A stretch of DNA of 46,176 nt from the NCBI GenBank assembly GCA_947447465.1, contig CANFKE010000034.1, forward strand, positions 1 through 46,176. The letters are read 5' to 3'. The notes below the pieces were generated by a model, which searched no databases, was not told where the DNA came from, and saw only the letters and a program-made list of their open reading frames with translations. Origin of the DNA: Chitinophagaceae bacterium. GTDB taxonomy: Bacteria > Bacteroidota > Bacteroidia > Chitinophagales > Chitinophagaceae. The position numbers and the translations under genes are program-made. This document shows positions 32,566 through 42,434 of this stretch, in pieces (within the stretch, counting starts at the first letter, position 1; the number at the start of each line of letters is the position of its first letter).

Positions 32566-35500
32566 CTATCTTAATAATGTAACATTACCTTTCTTGTTGA
32601 AGGTTTTCCCGGTGCTACTTACAGCTTGAATATCATAGACATATACTCCCATGCCTTGCGGTTCGCCCTTATAAGCACCATCCCATCCTTCACTCAGATT
32701 CTTGGTTTCAAACAATAGATTACCCCAACGGTTGTACACTCTGAAGTAATTCAAGGAAGCTATTCCTCTCAGAATGACCTTGAATGTATTGTTAGGTCCG
32801 GTACCCGGAGTAAACGCATTTGGCATTGCCAACACAGACTCTTCTGATACAAAGATGTTCAGCGTATCTCTTGACACACAATTATGTTCTGTAGTAGCGG
32901 TCACCACATACATAGTGCTCACATCTGGTGTTGCTACCGGATTAGATACAAACGGATTGCTTAATCCTGCATAAGGGAACCAACTGAAAGTGCTGCAATT
33001 GGTCAATGAATTGACCTGATAACTTTCTCCCGGATACAATGTAAGGGAATCGCCTACTTCTATTACAGCATCAGGATATACTGTAGCTGTCCAGAAGAGC
33101 GTATCCTTACAACCATCAGGTGATGTACCCACGATAGTGTACGTTTGAGTAGTTATAGGACTAAGTACCGGTGCAGAACTTGAGGTATCACTAACATACA
33201 TAGCCGGAGACCAGTGGTAAGCATATCCTGCGCCTGATGATGGCGTCATAGGTATGATGCGTGAATCATGAGGGCAGAAATCCGCATCAGGTATAGTAGA
33301 TGCAAAATTACCCGGAGAAAGCGTGTAAAATGCTGAGTCCTTGGCAGTACAGCCGGCTGAGGTACTTACAGTAACATATACCATCGTAGAAGAGTCATTG
33401 TTGAACACAACATTCGCTGAAGTTGTATTATCAAGATCTGCCGAAGGTGACCATAAATAAGTGTATCCGCTGAACCATTCAGGAGATACCGACGCATGGA
33501 TATGCAATGAGTCGAACTGACAGAATTGCCTGTTACCACCCAGATATACGGTCGGATTAGGCTGCACTTCAAGATTGAGCGTTGCAAAGATATCCGGACA
33601 TTTATGGAACGATGCCTTCACAATATAGGTATCAGATGTATCGGTCGATATCAATGCATTCAACACATTAGGACTGGCAATACCTGTAGTAGGCAACCAC
33701 TGATAGCTGAAAATGTTACTGTATAAAATATTGCCCGTTACCTGCACCACCTGTCCGTTACAAATTGCAGTATCAGTAGGTGAGATAATAAGTGCATTAG
33801 GCAATACCAATAGTATGATACTATCTCTTACTCCGCAACCCGATGCATTCGCAGGAGACGTTACCGAAACAGTGAGCGTATATAGTCCCACAGCAGTTGG
33901 CGTAAATGGTGTATTCGGTAATGTGTCGTTCACAAAGGTTACTCCTGCCGGATTTGACGCCCATGCATAATGGTATCCCGGACCGCCTGATGAACTAACA
34001 TCAACAACATCGGTCATACCCAAACAAATAGTATCTCTTACATATAACCCTCTACCCGGAGTATCTACCGAAATAGTAAGTGTATGCACATAATCAGGAC
34101 AATGAGCATATGAGCCTGTTACAGTATAAACAAATATGCCACTTGCAGTTGGCGTTATTACTGGAGTCATACTTGTCGCTGTGACCACACCTGCGGTTGG
34201 TGTCCAGGCATAGCTGATCTCGCTGCTACCGGTAACATTGGCTGTAACAGATTGTAGCGGGTTAAGCAGACATATAGTATTGAAAGGATTGTTCACAACA
34301 AAATCACCTATTGTATGCACAGTAACATTGGCAGTACCCGCACATGCTGCAATAGATGGTGTAGGGTTAACGGTTACTGTATAGGTAACATTACCTGCTG
34401 CAGCCGGAGTTACTACCGGATTGGCTATGGCCGTATTGCTCAGGTCTGTTGGTGGTGCCCAACTATAAGTATAGGCAAAACCCGATGGTAATGCAGGGTT
34501 AGCATAACTATGCAACTGAACCGGTACTCCTACACAGGTCTTCACCAATGCAGAATCTACGGTTACTACAGGTGGCAGTGGCTGGTTGATCGTAGCAGTC
34601 ACAATATTAGATGTACATGGCCCCACCTTCACGTGTATATTGGTAGCATTACCTGCTGCAAGTCCGTTAACCGTTATGTTACCGCTTGGGGGCACTACCA
34701 CTACAGTTGTTGGCTGTGGCACACCGTTATAAGTGTAAAATAGGGTGTCTATTGAGCCTGCAGCCAATCCATGTAAGGTAAAGGTTCCATCGGTAGCTCC
34801 GCAGAATGAAGGATCAGTAGTGGTAACACTGGTAATGGCAGGACTAGGACCTACCAATACAGTTGTTGATGAGTTCACCACAATAGAATCACAGTTAGAT
34901 GATGCTACACCTCTTACATTATATGTAGTAGCTACCAACGGACAAACAGTTGCTGTATCAGTAGTTCCTACCACAGCTCCGGTAGGGTCGGTCCAGGTAA
35001 ATGTCCACGAGGCCGGACCATTAGGAGTGAATCGGCAGGCGAAGTTCGAAGCTGACCATGCGGTACCATTATAACCAGGATAGGTCATGAAGTTAGTACC
35101 GGTAGCATCTTCAATACCTACTGTTCCAAAACCACTGTTCCATGCAGTACATAATGCTCTGTTTTCAATAAATATGTCTATCGCATAAGTAGATTCATAA
35201 AGCACTATCTGCTGAGTACCTATCAGACCCGGGCAGGTTGGTGTATTGAACAAAGGAATATTCGCCCATGAAACCACAAATGTTCTGCAGGGTGCAGTAC
35301 CATAAGTAGCGTAAGTGATATTACCTCCAATTGAAGGATCCAGATCATAATAAGCACCCATGATACAATTCAGAGTACCTGTATTATTTCCCGCAGGTAT
35401 CGGAGACGTTATAGGCCATGGATCGTATGCACCAGCCTGTGTGATATCAAAACAGATCTGACCATTGGCGCCAATAAGGCATTTATTATATTTTGTACCG

Positions 35501-35805
35501 TAAAAGCAAAATTCGAACGGAAGAGTCAACGCAGCACTGTAGATATCATCTATACCCACTAATATCGGCGTTCCGCCCGTAAATGTTGTTGGCAAGTAGG
35601 GTATATCCGTCAACGTATAACTTGATGTTGACTTGAGCGATGTTGAATGAGAAGTATAGACCTGCGTACATGCGCCACTACATGCGGCACCGGCATTCAT
35701 TCCTGTTATACTCGTAGTATTAGATGGCGGGCAGGGCAATGGCTGAGAAAAGCCGCTTATAGCCAGTATATTTAATATAATTATTATAAATAGCCGTTTC
35801 ATCAT
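32566..35805 (-). CDS. T9SS-secreted protein with PKD/Ig-like repeats and type B (CHU_C) sorting domain
   Basis: 1079 aa; either of two consecutive ATGs may start it (MMKR). The signal peptide ends at GFSQ (about residue 21). Residues 25-275 form a cysteine-rich globular head with SYTLTDIPYLP, LPFEFCFYGTKYNKCLIGANG and TVGIEDATGTNFM. This is a pattern seen in Bacteroidota gliding-associated proteins. Between about 290 and 990 there are repeated SprB/PKD-like units with YSW-x-P cores, such as YTYSWAPPTDLSN, YHYAWASNPAG, YTYLWSPSADLDN and YAYHWSPAMYVSD. The last 85 residues are the type B sorting domain (PNAFTPGTGPNNTFKV ... YNRWGNLLFET ... GVYVYDI). It is probably a surface or secreted adhesin-like protein; no enzymatic domain is evident. 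Confidence 0.86.
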   Translation of the reverse strand: MMKRLFIIIILNILAISGFSQPLPCPPSNTTSITGMNAGAACSGACTQVYTSHSTSLKSTSSYTLTDIPYLPTTFTGGTPILVGIDDIYSAALTLPFEFCFYGTKYNKCLIGANGQICFDITQAGAYDPWPITSPIPAGNNTGTLNCIMGAYYDLDPSIGGNITYATYGTAPCRTFVVSWANIPLFNTPTCPGLIGTQQIVLYESTYAIDIFIENRALCTAWNSGFGTVGIEDATGTNFMTYPGYNGTAWSASNFACRFTPNGPASWTFTWTDPTGAVVGTTDTATVCPLVATTYNVRGVASSNCDSIVVNSSTTVLVGPSPAITSVTTTDPSFCGATDGTFTLHGLAAGSIDTLFYTYNGVPQPTTVVVVPPSGNITVNGLAAGNATNIHVKVGPCTSNIVTATINQPLPPVVTVDSALVKTCVGVPVQLHSYANPALPSGFAYTYSWAPPTDLSNTAIANPVVTPAAAGNVTYTVTVNPTPSIAACAGTANVTVHTIGDFVVNNPFNTICLLNPLQSVTANVTGSSEISYAWTPTAGVVTATSMTPVITPTASGIFVYTVTGSYAHCPDYVHTLTISVDTPGRGLYVRDTICLGMTDVVDVSSSGGPGYHYAWASNPAGVTFVNDTLPNTPFTPTAVGLYTLTVSVTSPANASGCGVRDSIILLVLPNALIISPTDTAICNGQVVQVTGNILYSNIFSYQWLPTTGIASPNVLNALISTDTSDTYIVKASFHKCPDIFATLNLEVQPNPTVYLGGNRQFCQFDSLHIHASVSPEWFSGYTYLWSPSADLDNTTSANVVFNNDSSTMVYVTVSTSAGCTAKDSAFYTLSPGNFASTIPDADFCPHDSRIIPMTPSSGAGYAYHWSPAMYVSDTSSSAPVLSPITTQTYTIVGTSPDGCKDTLFWTATVYPDAVIEVGDSLTLYPGESYQVNSLTNCSTFSWFPYAGLSNPFVSNPVATPDVSTMYVVTATTEHNCVSRDTLNIFVSEESVLAMPNAFTPGTGPNNTFKVILRGIASLNYFRVYNRWGNLLFETKNLSEGWDGAYKGEPQGMGVYVYDIQAVSSTGKTFNKKGNVTLLR

Positions 35806-35930
35806 AAAATATTCTTTTCAAGAGATCGCAATAATATACAGACACCTTTTTTTGAGAAAAAGTTGGCTAAGAGAGATAAAAATAACAAGAATATCTGATA
35901 ATGGAAATAATCACACCCTCATTCACCCCA

Positions 35931-35979
35931 ATAATCAATAAATAATTGATTATTAGTCTATTATTTAAATAGACTAATA
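35931..35979 (-). terminator. Two overlapping AT-rich hairpins downstream of the metH module
   Basis: Hairpin A pairs ATAATCAAT (35931-35939) with ATTGATTAT (35945-35953). Hairpin B pairs TATTAGTCTATT (35951-35962) with AATAGACTAATA (35968-35979). They share bases 35951-35953, so both cannot form fully. Hairpin B lies 19 bp after the stop codon and is followed by AT-rich sequence on the minus strand, which fits an AT-rich terminator. Confidence 0.5.
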
Positions 35980-35997
35980 TATCGATAGCGTCCTATT

Positions 35998-37044
35998 TTA
36001 GACCGTTGCCAACTCCGGTAAACGCCTGGGCGGATAGCTTTTCACCGCTTTGGCAATTGCAGCAATATGTGGCGGGGTCGTACCACAGCATCCTCCCACC
36101 ATGTTCAGCCAACCTTGCTGTGCAAATTCGGCTACTATTGCTGCCGTCTGCTCGGGTGTTTCGTCATATTCTCCCATGGCATTAGGTAATCCAGCATTAG
36201 GATATGCGGTAACGTAGCAAGATGCTATCTCGGCCAATTCTTCAACATGCGGCCTCATCTGGCTGGCCCCCAATGCACAATTTAGTCCTATACTCAACGG
36301 GTCGGCATGCATTACAGATATACCAAATGCCTCTAATGTCTGACCACTCAATGTTCTGCCGGAAGCGTCGGTGATCGTTCCGGAGATCATTATTGGTGGT
36401 TTGACCTGTTTCGTATCCTTAAAATATTTATTTATTGCGTATATAGCAGCTTTGGCATTCAGGGTGTCAAATATAGTTTCTACCAGCAATATGTCAGCTC
36501 CGCCATCCATCAGGCCTTTTATCTGCTCATAATAAGCATCGGCTACTTCATCAAAGGTGATGGATCTGAATCCCGGATTATTGACATCTGGTGATAGGGA
36601 CAATGTTTTGTTCATAGGGCCTATCGCTCCAGCAACAAAACAAACATCAGCAGGCAATTCGGTAGTCTGACCGGCGGCTCTGCATTCGGCATCATACTCC
36701 ATTATGGCTGCTCTGGCAAGTTGTGCCGCAGCCACATTTATCTCATAAGCCAACGATTGCATACCATAGTCGGCCAGACTTACTACCTGCGCATTGAAGG
36801 TATTGGTTTCAATGATATTGGCTCCGGCCTGAAGGTATTCCTTATGAATGGCCTTGATTACATCAGGTCGGGTAAGGCACAAAAGGTCATTATTTCCTTT
36901 TACATCTGATGCCCAGTCTTTAAATCGCTCTCCACGATAATCCTGTTCACTGAGTTTATAGCGCTGCACCATGGTGCCCATCGCTCCATCAATGATCAAA
37001 ATACGCTCTTCGAGCAGTTTACGTAGTCTGGCTTCAGTGTTCAT
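35998..37044 (-). CDS. metH: Homocysteine S-methyltransferase module of methionine synthase (split MetH, N-terminal part)
   Basis: 348 aa, matching only the first (homocysteine-binding) barrel of cobalamin-dependent MetH. The typical start [18 protein letters not shown] is followed by [12 protein letters not shown] and [17 protein letters not shown]. Zinc ligands are C256 (GLNCALGA), C319 and C320 ([10 protein letters not shown]). The folate, B12 and reactivation domains are absent. The frame ends cleanly with a stop and hairpins, so this is a split gene rather than a truncation. Bacteroidota often encode MetH in two parts, but the second part is not next door here. It transfers a methyl group to homocysteine when complemented by that partner. 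An exact -7 box (TAACTTTG) lies only 5 bp before the ATG. Confidence 0.9.
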   Translation of the reverse strand: MNTEARLRKLLEERILIIDGAMGTMVQRYKLSEQDYRGERFKDWASDVKGNNDLLCLTRPDVIKAIHKEYLQAGANIIETNTFNAQVVSLADYGMQSLAYEINVAAAQLARAAIMEYDAECRAAGQTTELPADVCFVAGAIGPMNKTLSLSPDVNNPGFRSITFDEVADAYYEQIKGLMDGGADILLVETIFDTLNAKAAIYAINKYFKDTKQVKPPIMISGTITDASGRTLSGQTLEAFGISVMHADPLSIGLNCALGASQMRPHVEELAEIASCYVTAYPNAGLPNAMGEYDETPEQTAAIVAEFAQQGWLNMVGGCCGTTPPHIAAIAKAVKSYPPRRLPELATV

Positions 37045-37049
37045 ATGCG

Positions 37050-37057
37050 CAAAGTTA
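37050..37057 (-). promoter_or_regulatory. -7 box immediately before the metH-module start
   Basis: The minus strand reads TAACTTTG, an exact TAnnTTTG match ending 5 bp before the ATG. If used, transcription would start at or near the start codon, giving a leaderless or nearly leaderless mRNA. Confidence 0.35.
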
Positions 37058-37123
37058 AGGCAGAAACAAAAGACAGTTTATAAAACATATGTCACGGGCA
37101 TATAAAATTCTGCATTATTAAGA

Positions 37124-37131
37124 TATATTTG
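37124..37131 (+). promoter_or_regulatory. -7 box of the small basic lipoprotein gene
   Basis: TATATTTG is an exact TAnnTTTG match 23 bp before the start codon. Confidence 0.42.
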
Positions 37132-37154
37132 TGACCTGATAAATACGGGAGACA

Positions 37155-37376
37155 ATGAAATACCTCATCTTAATATGCTCATTCATAGCCATTATCGCCG
37201 GCTTCAGCAGTTGTGCTGTTCATGAGATAGGCAGGCCACACCATGTGTTCAAATTTGCTGAATACAGAACAAGGAACCATTTTGGGGCTCCACGCAGACA
37301 ATCACTACACAACAGATATTGGGGTAAACACAGATACGGTCCTCGCCCGCATTGGTACAGAGGTCGCTATCGTTAA
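37155..37376 (+). CDS. Small Arg/His-rich lipoprotein
   Basis: 73 aa. The signal ends in FSSC (C20), giving a probable lipoprotein, although the -3 position (F) is not ideal. The mature 53 residues are very rich in R, H, Y and W (RTRNHFGAPRRQSLHNRYWG, then KHRYGPRPHWYRGRYR). They have almost no acidic residues and are predicted to be unstructured. Such a tail could bind nucleic acid, LPS phosphates or metal. I recognise no family. It is a single gene with its own -7 box and terminator. Confidence 0.6.
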   Translation: MKYLILICSFIAIIAGFSSCAVHEIGRPHHVFKFAEYRTRNHFGAPRRQSLHNRYWGKHRYGPRPHWYRGRYR

Positions 37377-37403
37377 TGGCACCACACTTCTATAATGATC
37401 TTG

Positions 37404-37428
37404 AAAGACACCGATGGGTGTCTTTTTT
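37404..37428 (+). terminator. Terminator of the small basic lipoprotein gene
   Basis: Arms AAAGACACC (37404-37412) and GGTGTCTTT (37417-37425) with loop GATG, ending in a run of six T. Confidence 0.9.
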
Positions 37429-37454
37429 GTTTCCCCTTATAGCTCTTGCAATCA

Positions 37455-37492
37455 AAAAGCGGGCTGCACTATATATAGTGCAGCCCGCTTTT
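37455..37492 (-). terminator. Strong terminator of clpC
   Basis: A perfect 30-bp palindrome (37459-37488; half-site GCGGGCTGCACTATA) is flanked by A-runs on the left and T-runs on the right. It is symmetric, so it can work both ways. It lies 20 bp after the clpC stop codon. Confidence 0.92.
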
Positions 37493-37512
37493 GTTCATTT
37501 ATCTGTTAGCTA

Positions 37513-40062
37513 TTACAGCTCTTTTACCTCTGTCACTGGGGCAGGCGGTGCATCATCTGTAGTAACAAATACTATTTTCTTTTCTTCCTCGTTGTAGTCG
37601 GCTGTCACTGCGTCTCCCGCCTTGATACGGTGATTCAGTATCTCTTCTGCCAACGGATCTTCAAGGTACTTCTGTATGGCCCTGTGCAATGGTCTTGCGC
37701 CAAACTCCGGATCATAGCCCTTTTCAGCGATGAACTTCTTCGCGGCAGCGGTCAATGTCATGGTAAAGCCCATTGTGGTCAGGCGCTTCATCACATCCTT
37801 CATGATGATCTCAATGATCTGACCAATATGATGCTCTTCCAGTGAGTTGAAGATCACCACATCATCGATACGGTTCAGGAACTCAGGTGAGAAGGTACGC
37901 TTCAGTGCTTTCTCTATTACCCCCTTATTAGTATCTTCCTGTGTAGTGGTCTTTGCCGATGTAGCAAAACCAACTCCTGCACCAAAGTCTTTCAACTGGC
38001 GTACACCAATGTTAGAGGTCATGATGATAAGCGTATTCTTGAAGTCCACCTTACGGCCAAGACCATCGGTCAACTGACCATCATCCAACACCTGCAAAAG
38101 GATATTGAAGATATCCGGATGTGCTTTCTCTATTTCATCCAGCAATACCACTGAATATGGCTTGCGACGGATCTTTTCTGTAAGCTGTCCACCTTCTTCA
38201 TAACCCACATATCCCGGAGGCGCGCCTATCAGACGAGTAAGAGAGAATTTCTCCATATACTCACTCATATCGATACGAATGAGCGCATCATCGCTGTCAA
38301 ACATATAGCGGGCAAGCGTACGGGCCAACTCTGTTTTACCAACACCTGTAGGTCCCAGAAATATGAACGAACCTATCGGCTTGCGCGGATCTTTCAGTCC
38401 TACCCTGTTTCTCTGTATCGCCTTTACTATCTTTTGTATGGCCTCATCCTGTCCAACTACCGACCCCTGAAGATCTTCACCCATGCGGCGCAACTTATTG
38501 CTCTCTGCTTCTACCATACGCATAACAGGTATGCCTGTCATCATGTGTATCACCTCAGCAATTGCCTCCTCATTTATCGGGTAGCGTTTGTGCTTGGCGT
38601 CTTCTTCCCACTCCACTTTCGCTCTGTCCAGTTCTTCTCCCAGTCTCTTCTCTCTGTCGCGCAGTGCGGCGGCCTCTTCAAAGCGCTGGCTCTTGACTAC
38701 CTTATTCTTTTCCTGCTTTATCTCTTCTATCTTCTTCTCCAGGTCCAGTATGTTCTCAGGCACATTGATGTTCTTCAGGTGCACACGTGCGCCAGACTCA
38801 TCCAATACATCTATCGCCTTGTCCGGCAACAGTCTGTCTGTCATATACCTGTCACTCAGCTTCACACATGCTTCTATCGCTTCCGCATCATAGATCACAT
38901 TATGGAAGTCCTCGTACTTTGCCTTGATATTGTTCAGGATAGTAATGGTCTCTTCAACGCTTGGTGGTTCTACCAATACTTTCTGGAAACGACGGTCCAA
39001 TGCACCATCTTTCTCTATATACTGACGATACTCATCCAATGTTGATGCACCGATGCATTGCAGATCTCCGCGAGCCAATGCCGGCTTGAAGATATTAGAT
39101 GCATCAAGCGAACCTGAAGCCCCACCGGCTCCTACTATAGTATGTATCTCATCTATGAACAGGATCACATCACGGTTCTTTTCCAACTCGTTCATGATCG
39201 CCTTCATGCGCTCTTCGAACTGACCACGGTACTTAGTACCTGCAACCAGTGCAGCAAGATCAAGACTGATGACACGCTTGTCGAACAACACCCGCGACAC
39301 CTTGCGCTGAACGATACGTAATGCAAGACCCTCTACAATAGCGGTCTTACCCACACCCGGCTCTCCTATCAATATCGGATTGTTCTTCTTGCGGCGGCTC
39401 AGTATCTGCGACACACGCTCTATCTCTTCCTCTCGACCAACAATAGGATCCAATGTACCCAACTCTGCGAACTTGGTAATATCACGACCAAAATTATCAA
39501 GTACAGGTGTCTTTGATTTTGCCGCTCCTACAGGTGCTTTGCGCTGCTGCTGAAACTGACGACGCTCTTCATCTTCCTCAAACTCTTCCGATCCCGGATC
39601 TCCGTAATCTGCAGTAGGGCTGTTGCCTTGCAGAATACTCAATTCACTCTTGAAGCGATCGTAGTCAACATCATAATGGTTAAGTATCTGTGTAGCTACA
39701 TTCTCCTTATTCTTCAGTATCGACAGCATAAGGTGCTCTGTTTCCACACTCGGACTCTTCAGCGACTTTGCTTCCAGAACTGTGATGCGAATTACTTTTT
39801 CGGCCTGCTTGGTGAGTGGCAAACTATTGATGTTGGCCAGTGGCTTATTGTTCTTATCTTTTATAGCTACTTCAAGCTCTTTACGAAGCTCAAAAAGGTC
39901 CACCTGCATCGTTTGCAATACTCTCAGGGCCATGCCGTCGCCCTCACGTATGAGGCCAAGCAGCAAATGTTCGGTGCCTATAAAGTCATTACCCAACCGC
40001 AATGCTTCTTCACGGCTGTAGGAAATGATCTCTTTTACTTTAGGCGAGAAATTAGAGTCCAT
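37513..40062 (-). CDS. clpC: ATP-dependent Clp protease ATP-binding subunit ClpC
   Basis: 849 aa, full length for ClpC. Clp_N repeats span residues 5-145 ([35 protein letters not shown]). AAA domain 1 has Walker A GEPGVGKT at 233-240 and Walker [16 protein letters not shown]/middle domain ([19 protein letters not shown]) identifies ClpC rather than ClpA. AAA domain 2 has GPTGVGKTE (about 570) and the C-terminal ClpB-D2 small domain ([20 protein letters not shown]). It unfolds substrates for ClpP. No ClpP or McsAB genes are nearby. Monocistronic, ending in the strong palindrome at 37459. A 12-bp palindrome GATTTCGAAATC at 40094-40105 lies in the leader. Confidence 0.97.
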   Translation of the reverse strand: MDSNFSPKVKEIISYSREEALRLGNDFIGTEHLLLGLIREGDGMALRVLQTMQVDLFELRKELEVAIKDKNNKPLANINSLPLTKQAEKVIRITVLEAKSLKSPSVETEHLMLSILKNKENVATQILNHYDVDYDRFKSELSILQGNSPTADYGDPGSEEFEEDEERRQFQQQRKAPVGAAKSKTPVLDNFGRDITKFAELGTLDPIVGREEEIERVSQILSRRKKNNPILIGEPGVGKTAIVEGLALRIVQRKVSRVLFDKRVISLDLAALVAGTKYRGQFEERMKAIMNELEKNRDVILFIDEIHTIVGAGGASGSLDASNIFKPALARGDLQCIGASTLDEYRQYIEKDGALDRRFQKVLVEPPSVEETITILNNIKAKYEDFHNVIYDAEAIEACVKLSDRYMTDRLLPDKAIDVLDESGARVHLKNINVPENILDLEKKIEEIKQEKNKVVKSQRFEEAAALRDREKRLGEELDRAKVEWEEDAKHKRYPINEEAIAEVIHMMTGIPVMRMVEAESNKLRRMGEDLQGSVVGQDEAIQKIVKAIQRNRVGLKDPRKPIGSFIFLGPTGVGKTELARTLARYMFDSDDALIRIDMSEYMEKFSLTRLIGAPPGYVGYEEGGQLTEKIRRKPYSVVLLDEIEKAHPDIFNILLQVLDDGQLTDGLGRKVDFKNTLIIMTSNIGVRQLKDFGAGVGFATSAKTTTQEDTNKGVIEKALKRTFSPEFLNRIDDVVIFNSLEEHHIGQIIEIIMKDVMKRLTTMGFTMTLTAAAKKFIAEKGYDPEFGARPLHRAIQKYLEDPLAEEILNHRIKAGDAVTADYNEEEKKIVFVTTDDAPPAPVTEVKEL

Positions 40063-40294
40063 ATATTTTTCCCTTGGTTTTTTATAAAGTTAGCGATTTC
40101 GAAATCAAATCTTTAATAGTCAATACTTATACCCTTATTAATTTGAACGGGAAAACAAAAAAGGATCGCATCAGCTACATGCATCTGTTATTTTATTATC
40201 TCGCTTAAGTAACTGTACTGCAAAAACTATTCCTAAATACAATATACGAAAGATAAACGCAGAAGTATTATTTTTAAAAACTTAAATTCTCTTT

Positions 40295-40669
40295 ATGGAT
40301 TTCAAAATTGATACCAAAGATACTTTTACTGTTATTTCGCCCATATATGCAACTATTAATGCCAAATTAGCAGACGAACTTCAAAACACATGCGACCAAA
40401 CAAGGCAAAACGGCAGTAATAACTTTATTATTGATCTTTCTCAGGTCACTTCTGCTGAAAAAGACGGCATTGATGGCCTTATAGCTCTTCACGAACATTG
40501 CTACAGTAATAATGAGTCGCTCGTTTTTACAGGCACCAGCCCAGATCTGGTGAAAATACTCAAAGACGAAGAGGCCGACACCCTGCTCAACATCGCTCCT
40601 AAAATGATAGAAGCTGTAGATATCATCAGTATGGAAATTTTGGAACGGGATCTATTGGGAGAAGAATAA
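40295..40669 (+). CDS. STAS-domain protein, anti-sigma-antagonist-like
   Basis: 124 aa, soluble. The pattern fits a STAS fold: FTVISPIYATINAKLADELQ, NNFIIDLSQVTSAEKDGIDG, LVFTGTSPDLVKILK. In SpoIIAA-type antagonists the phosphorylated serine sits in a D-S-S/T-G turn. Here the equivalent is SAEKDG, so a serine is present (in TSAE) but not in the standard context, and regulation by phosphorylation is uncertain. It directly precedes RNase Z by 12 bp in the same frame, so the two are surely an operon. In my recollection this STAS-rnz pairing recurs in Bacteroidota. Its role is unknown. Confidence 0.8.
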   Translation: MDFKIDTKDTFTVISPIYATINAKLADELQNTCDQTRQNGSNNFIIDLSQVTSAEKDGIDGLIALHEHCYSNNESLVFTGTSPDLVKILKDEEADTLLNIAPKMIEAVDIISMEILERDLLGEE

Positions 40670-40681
40670 AAACACAACATT

Positions 40682-41584
40682 TTGATAGTTACCATTCTTG
40701 GAAATAATTCTGCGCTTCCCGCATATGGCAGACACCCTACCGCACAGGCCGTAGAGGTGAACGGAGAAATTGTGCTCATTGACTGCGGAGAATCTACTCA
40801 GGTGCAGATGCAGAAGTATGGTATCAAATGGCGCAAACTCAATCATATTCTGATCAGTCATCTGCATGGCGATCACTACTTCGGGCTGCCCGGCTTGCTC
40901 AACAGCATGAGCCTGCAAGGTCGCACACAATCGTTGCATCTGTATGCTCCAGCTCCGCTCATGCCGATACTGGATATGATCATGCAGGTAGCAGACAGCG
41001 AACTTGCCTACCCGCTGCATTTTCACCCTATGCCCGAAGGTGATGCTACCCTCGAAGACAATCCCGAGTTCAGTATCATTTGCTTTCCGGTAGTGCATAG
41101 AATAGCCTGCCACGGCTTTGTGATCACGCAAAAGAACAGCGGCAGAAAATTGGTGCTCGATAAGTGTTATGAATACAAGATACCGCCTACTTTCTTCAAC
41201 GATCTGAAACAAGGCAAAGACTATATAGCCGCAGATGGCAGCATGATACCCAACATAGCAGTCACCGAAGACGGTGCTCCGGCCAAAAGATATGCCTATT
41301 GTGCCGATACGCTTTACTCAGAATCTTATCTGCCGTTTATCAAAAATGTAGATCTCCTCTACCACGAGAGCACCTACCTGCATGAGAATGCAGATAAAGC
41401 TATACTCCGTTTTCACAGCACCACTGTTCAGGCAGCACAAATGGCCAAACTGGCCAATGCAGGACAATTGCTCATAGGTCATTTCTCCTCCAGATATAAA
41501 GAATTGGACGCATTCGCAGCCGAGGCCGGAGCCATATTCCCCGGCGTACATGTTACTGTGGAAGGTACGGCTTACGAGATTTAA
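40682..41584 (+). CDS. rnz: Ribonuclease Z (tRNA 3' processing endonuclease)
   Basis: 300 aa, typical short RNase Z of the metallo-beta-lactamase fold, which cleaves 3' trailers from tRNA precursors. The zinc motif SHLHGDH (H60, H62, D64, H65) is intact. The other signatures are GRHPTAQAVEVNGEIVLIDC, FPVVHRIACHGFVI, CADTLYSE and HSTTVQAAQMAKLANAGQLL. The family N-terminus 'VTILGxxSALP' starts two codons after TTG at 40682. No ATG fits, because the STAS stop codon lies in the same frame only four codons upstream. A TTG (or ATT at 40679) start, probably by translational coupling, is therefore needed. Confidence 0.95.
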   Translation: MIVTILGNNSALPAYGRHPTAQAVEVNGEIVLIDCGESTQVQMQKYGIKWRKLNHILISHLHGDHYFGLPGLLNSMSLQGRTQSLHLYAPAPLMPILDMIMQVADSELAYPLHFHPMPEGDATLEDNPEFSIICFPVVHRIACHGFVITQKNSGRKLVLDKCYEYKIPPTFFNDLKQGKDYIAADGSMIPNIAVTEDGAPAKRYAYCADTLYSESYLPFIKNVDLLYHESTYLHENADKAILRFHSTTVQAAQMAKLANAGQLLIGHFSSRYKELDAFAAEAGAIFPGVHVTVEGTAYEI

Positions 41585-41623
41585 ACATACCGCAATGAAA
41601 GAAGGCCTTACTTTTATAGTACA

Positions 41624-42433
41624 ATGCACCATACCTCAGGCTATATAAAAGCAGGCAACGAACAGGTCCATTACCTCAAAACAGGTAGTGGCAGCCATTT
41701 GCTGCTGGCATTTCCCGGCTATGGGCATGAAGGGAATAGTATGCTGCCATTCGCGCCATATCTTGCCGCACACTATACCTGCATATTTATAGATCACCCC
41801 CATCACGGTGGCAGTCTGTGGCAACAAGGCGCTGTATTCTCGCGTCAGATGCTGAAAGAGATGTGTCTGGCACTTATGGCACAACACCATGTAAAAAAGA
41901 TATCGCTGCTGGGCTTCAGCATGGGTGGCAGAGTATGCCTTACTATTATTGAAGAAATGGGCGAACTCATAGATAAGGTCACACTTATTGCCAGCGATGG
42001 ATTGTCCCCCAACAAATACTACTTCTTCTTTACCCGCACTGCCATAGGCCGCACTATGTTCCGCCGTATGCTGAATGACCCCGCACCTTATGCAAGGGTT
42101 GTTACCACACTCAAAGATTTTAAGTTGATATCCGAATGGCAACATAAATTTGTATCGCATTATATTGGGAATGAAGCTGTGCGTAAACAACTCAGCCTCG
42201 TATGGCCGGCAATGAGCGGGTTAATGCCTCACCAACGTAAAGTACTGGCAACAATTGTGCGATACAATATTCAGGTTACGCTCTTCATGGGTAAATATGA
42301 CAAGGTGATACCTGCGGCATTGGGAAAAAAATTTGCTTCAGGCGCTACTAATCTACACCTGCACATACTGGATAAAGGCCATAATATCATTGGCCCCGAC
42401 ACGGCTGAGCAGATAGCACAAACACTTTTATAG
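41624..42433 (+). CDS. Alpha/beta hydrolase
   Basis: 269 aa. The catalytic triad can be placed: nucleophile S99 in GFSMGG, D226 in GKYDKVIP, H253 in DKGHNI. The oxyanion-hole region FPGYGHEG (30-37) is also clear. It is cytoplasmic, without a signal peptide. Substrate unknown; it belongs to the broad lipase/esterase-like group. It starts 39 bp after rnz and its stop is 1 bp before the glycosyltransferase gene, so it is in one operon with both. Confidence 0.88.
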   Translation: MHHTSGYIKAGNEQVHYLKTGSGSHLLLAFPGYGHEGNSMLPFAPYLAAHYTCIFIDHPHHGGSLWQQGAVFSRQMLKEMCLALMAQHHVKKISLLGFSMGGRVCLTIIEEMGELIDKVTLIASDGLSPNKYYFFFTRTAIGRTMFRRMLNDPAPYARVVTTLKDFKLISEWQHKFVSHYIGNEAVRKQLSLVWPAMSGLMPHQRKVLATIVRYNIQVTLFMGKYDKVIPAALGKKFASGATNLHLHILDKGHNIIGPDTAEQIAQTLL

Positions 42434-42434
42434 A

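Noticed and set aside
35998..37044. MetH truncated by frameshift
   Set aside because: The frame ends just after the first barrel, and no remnants of the folate or B12 domains follow in any frame.
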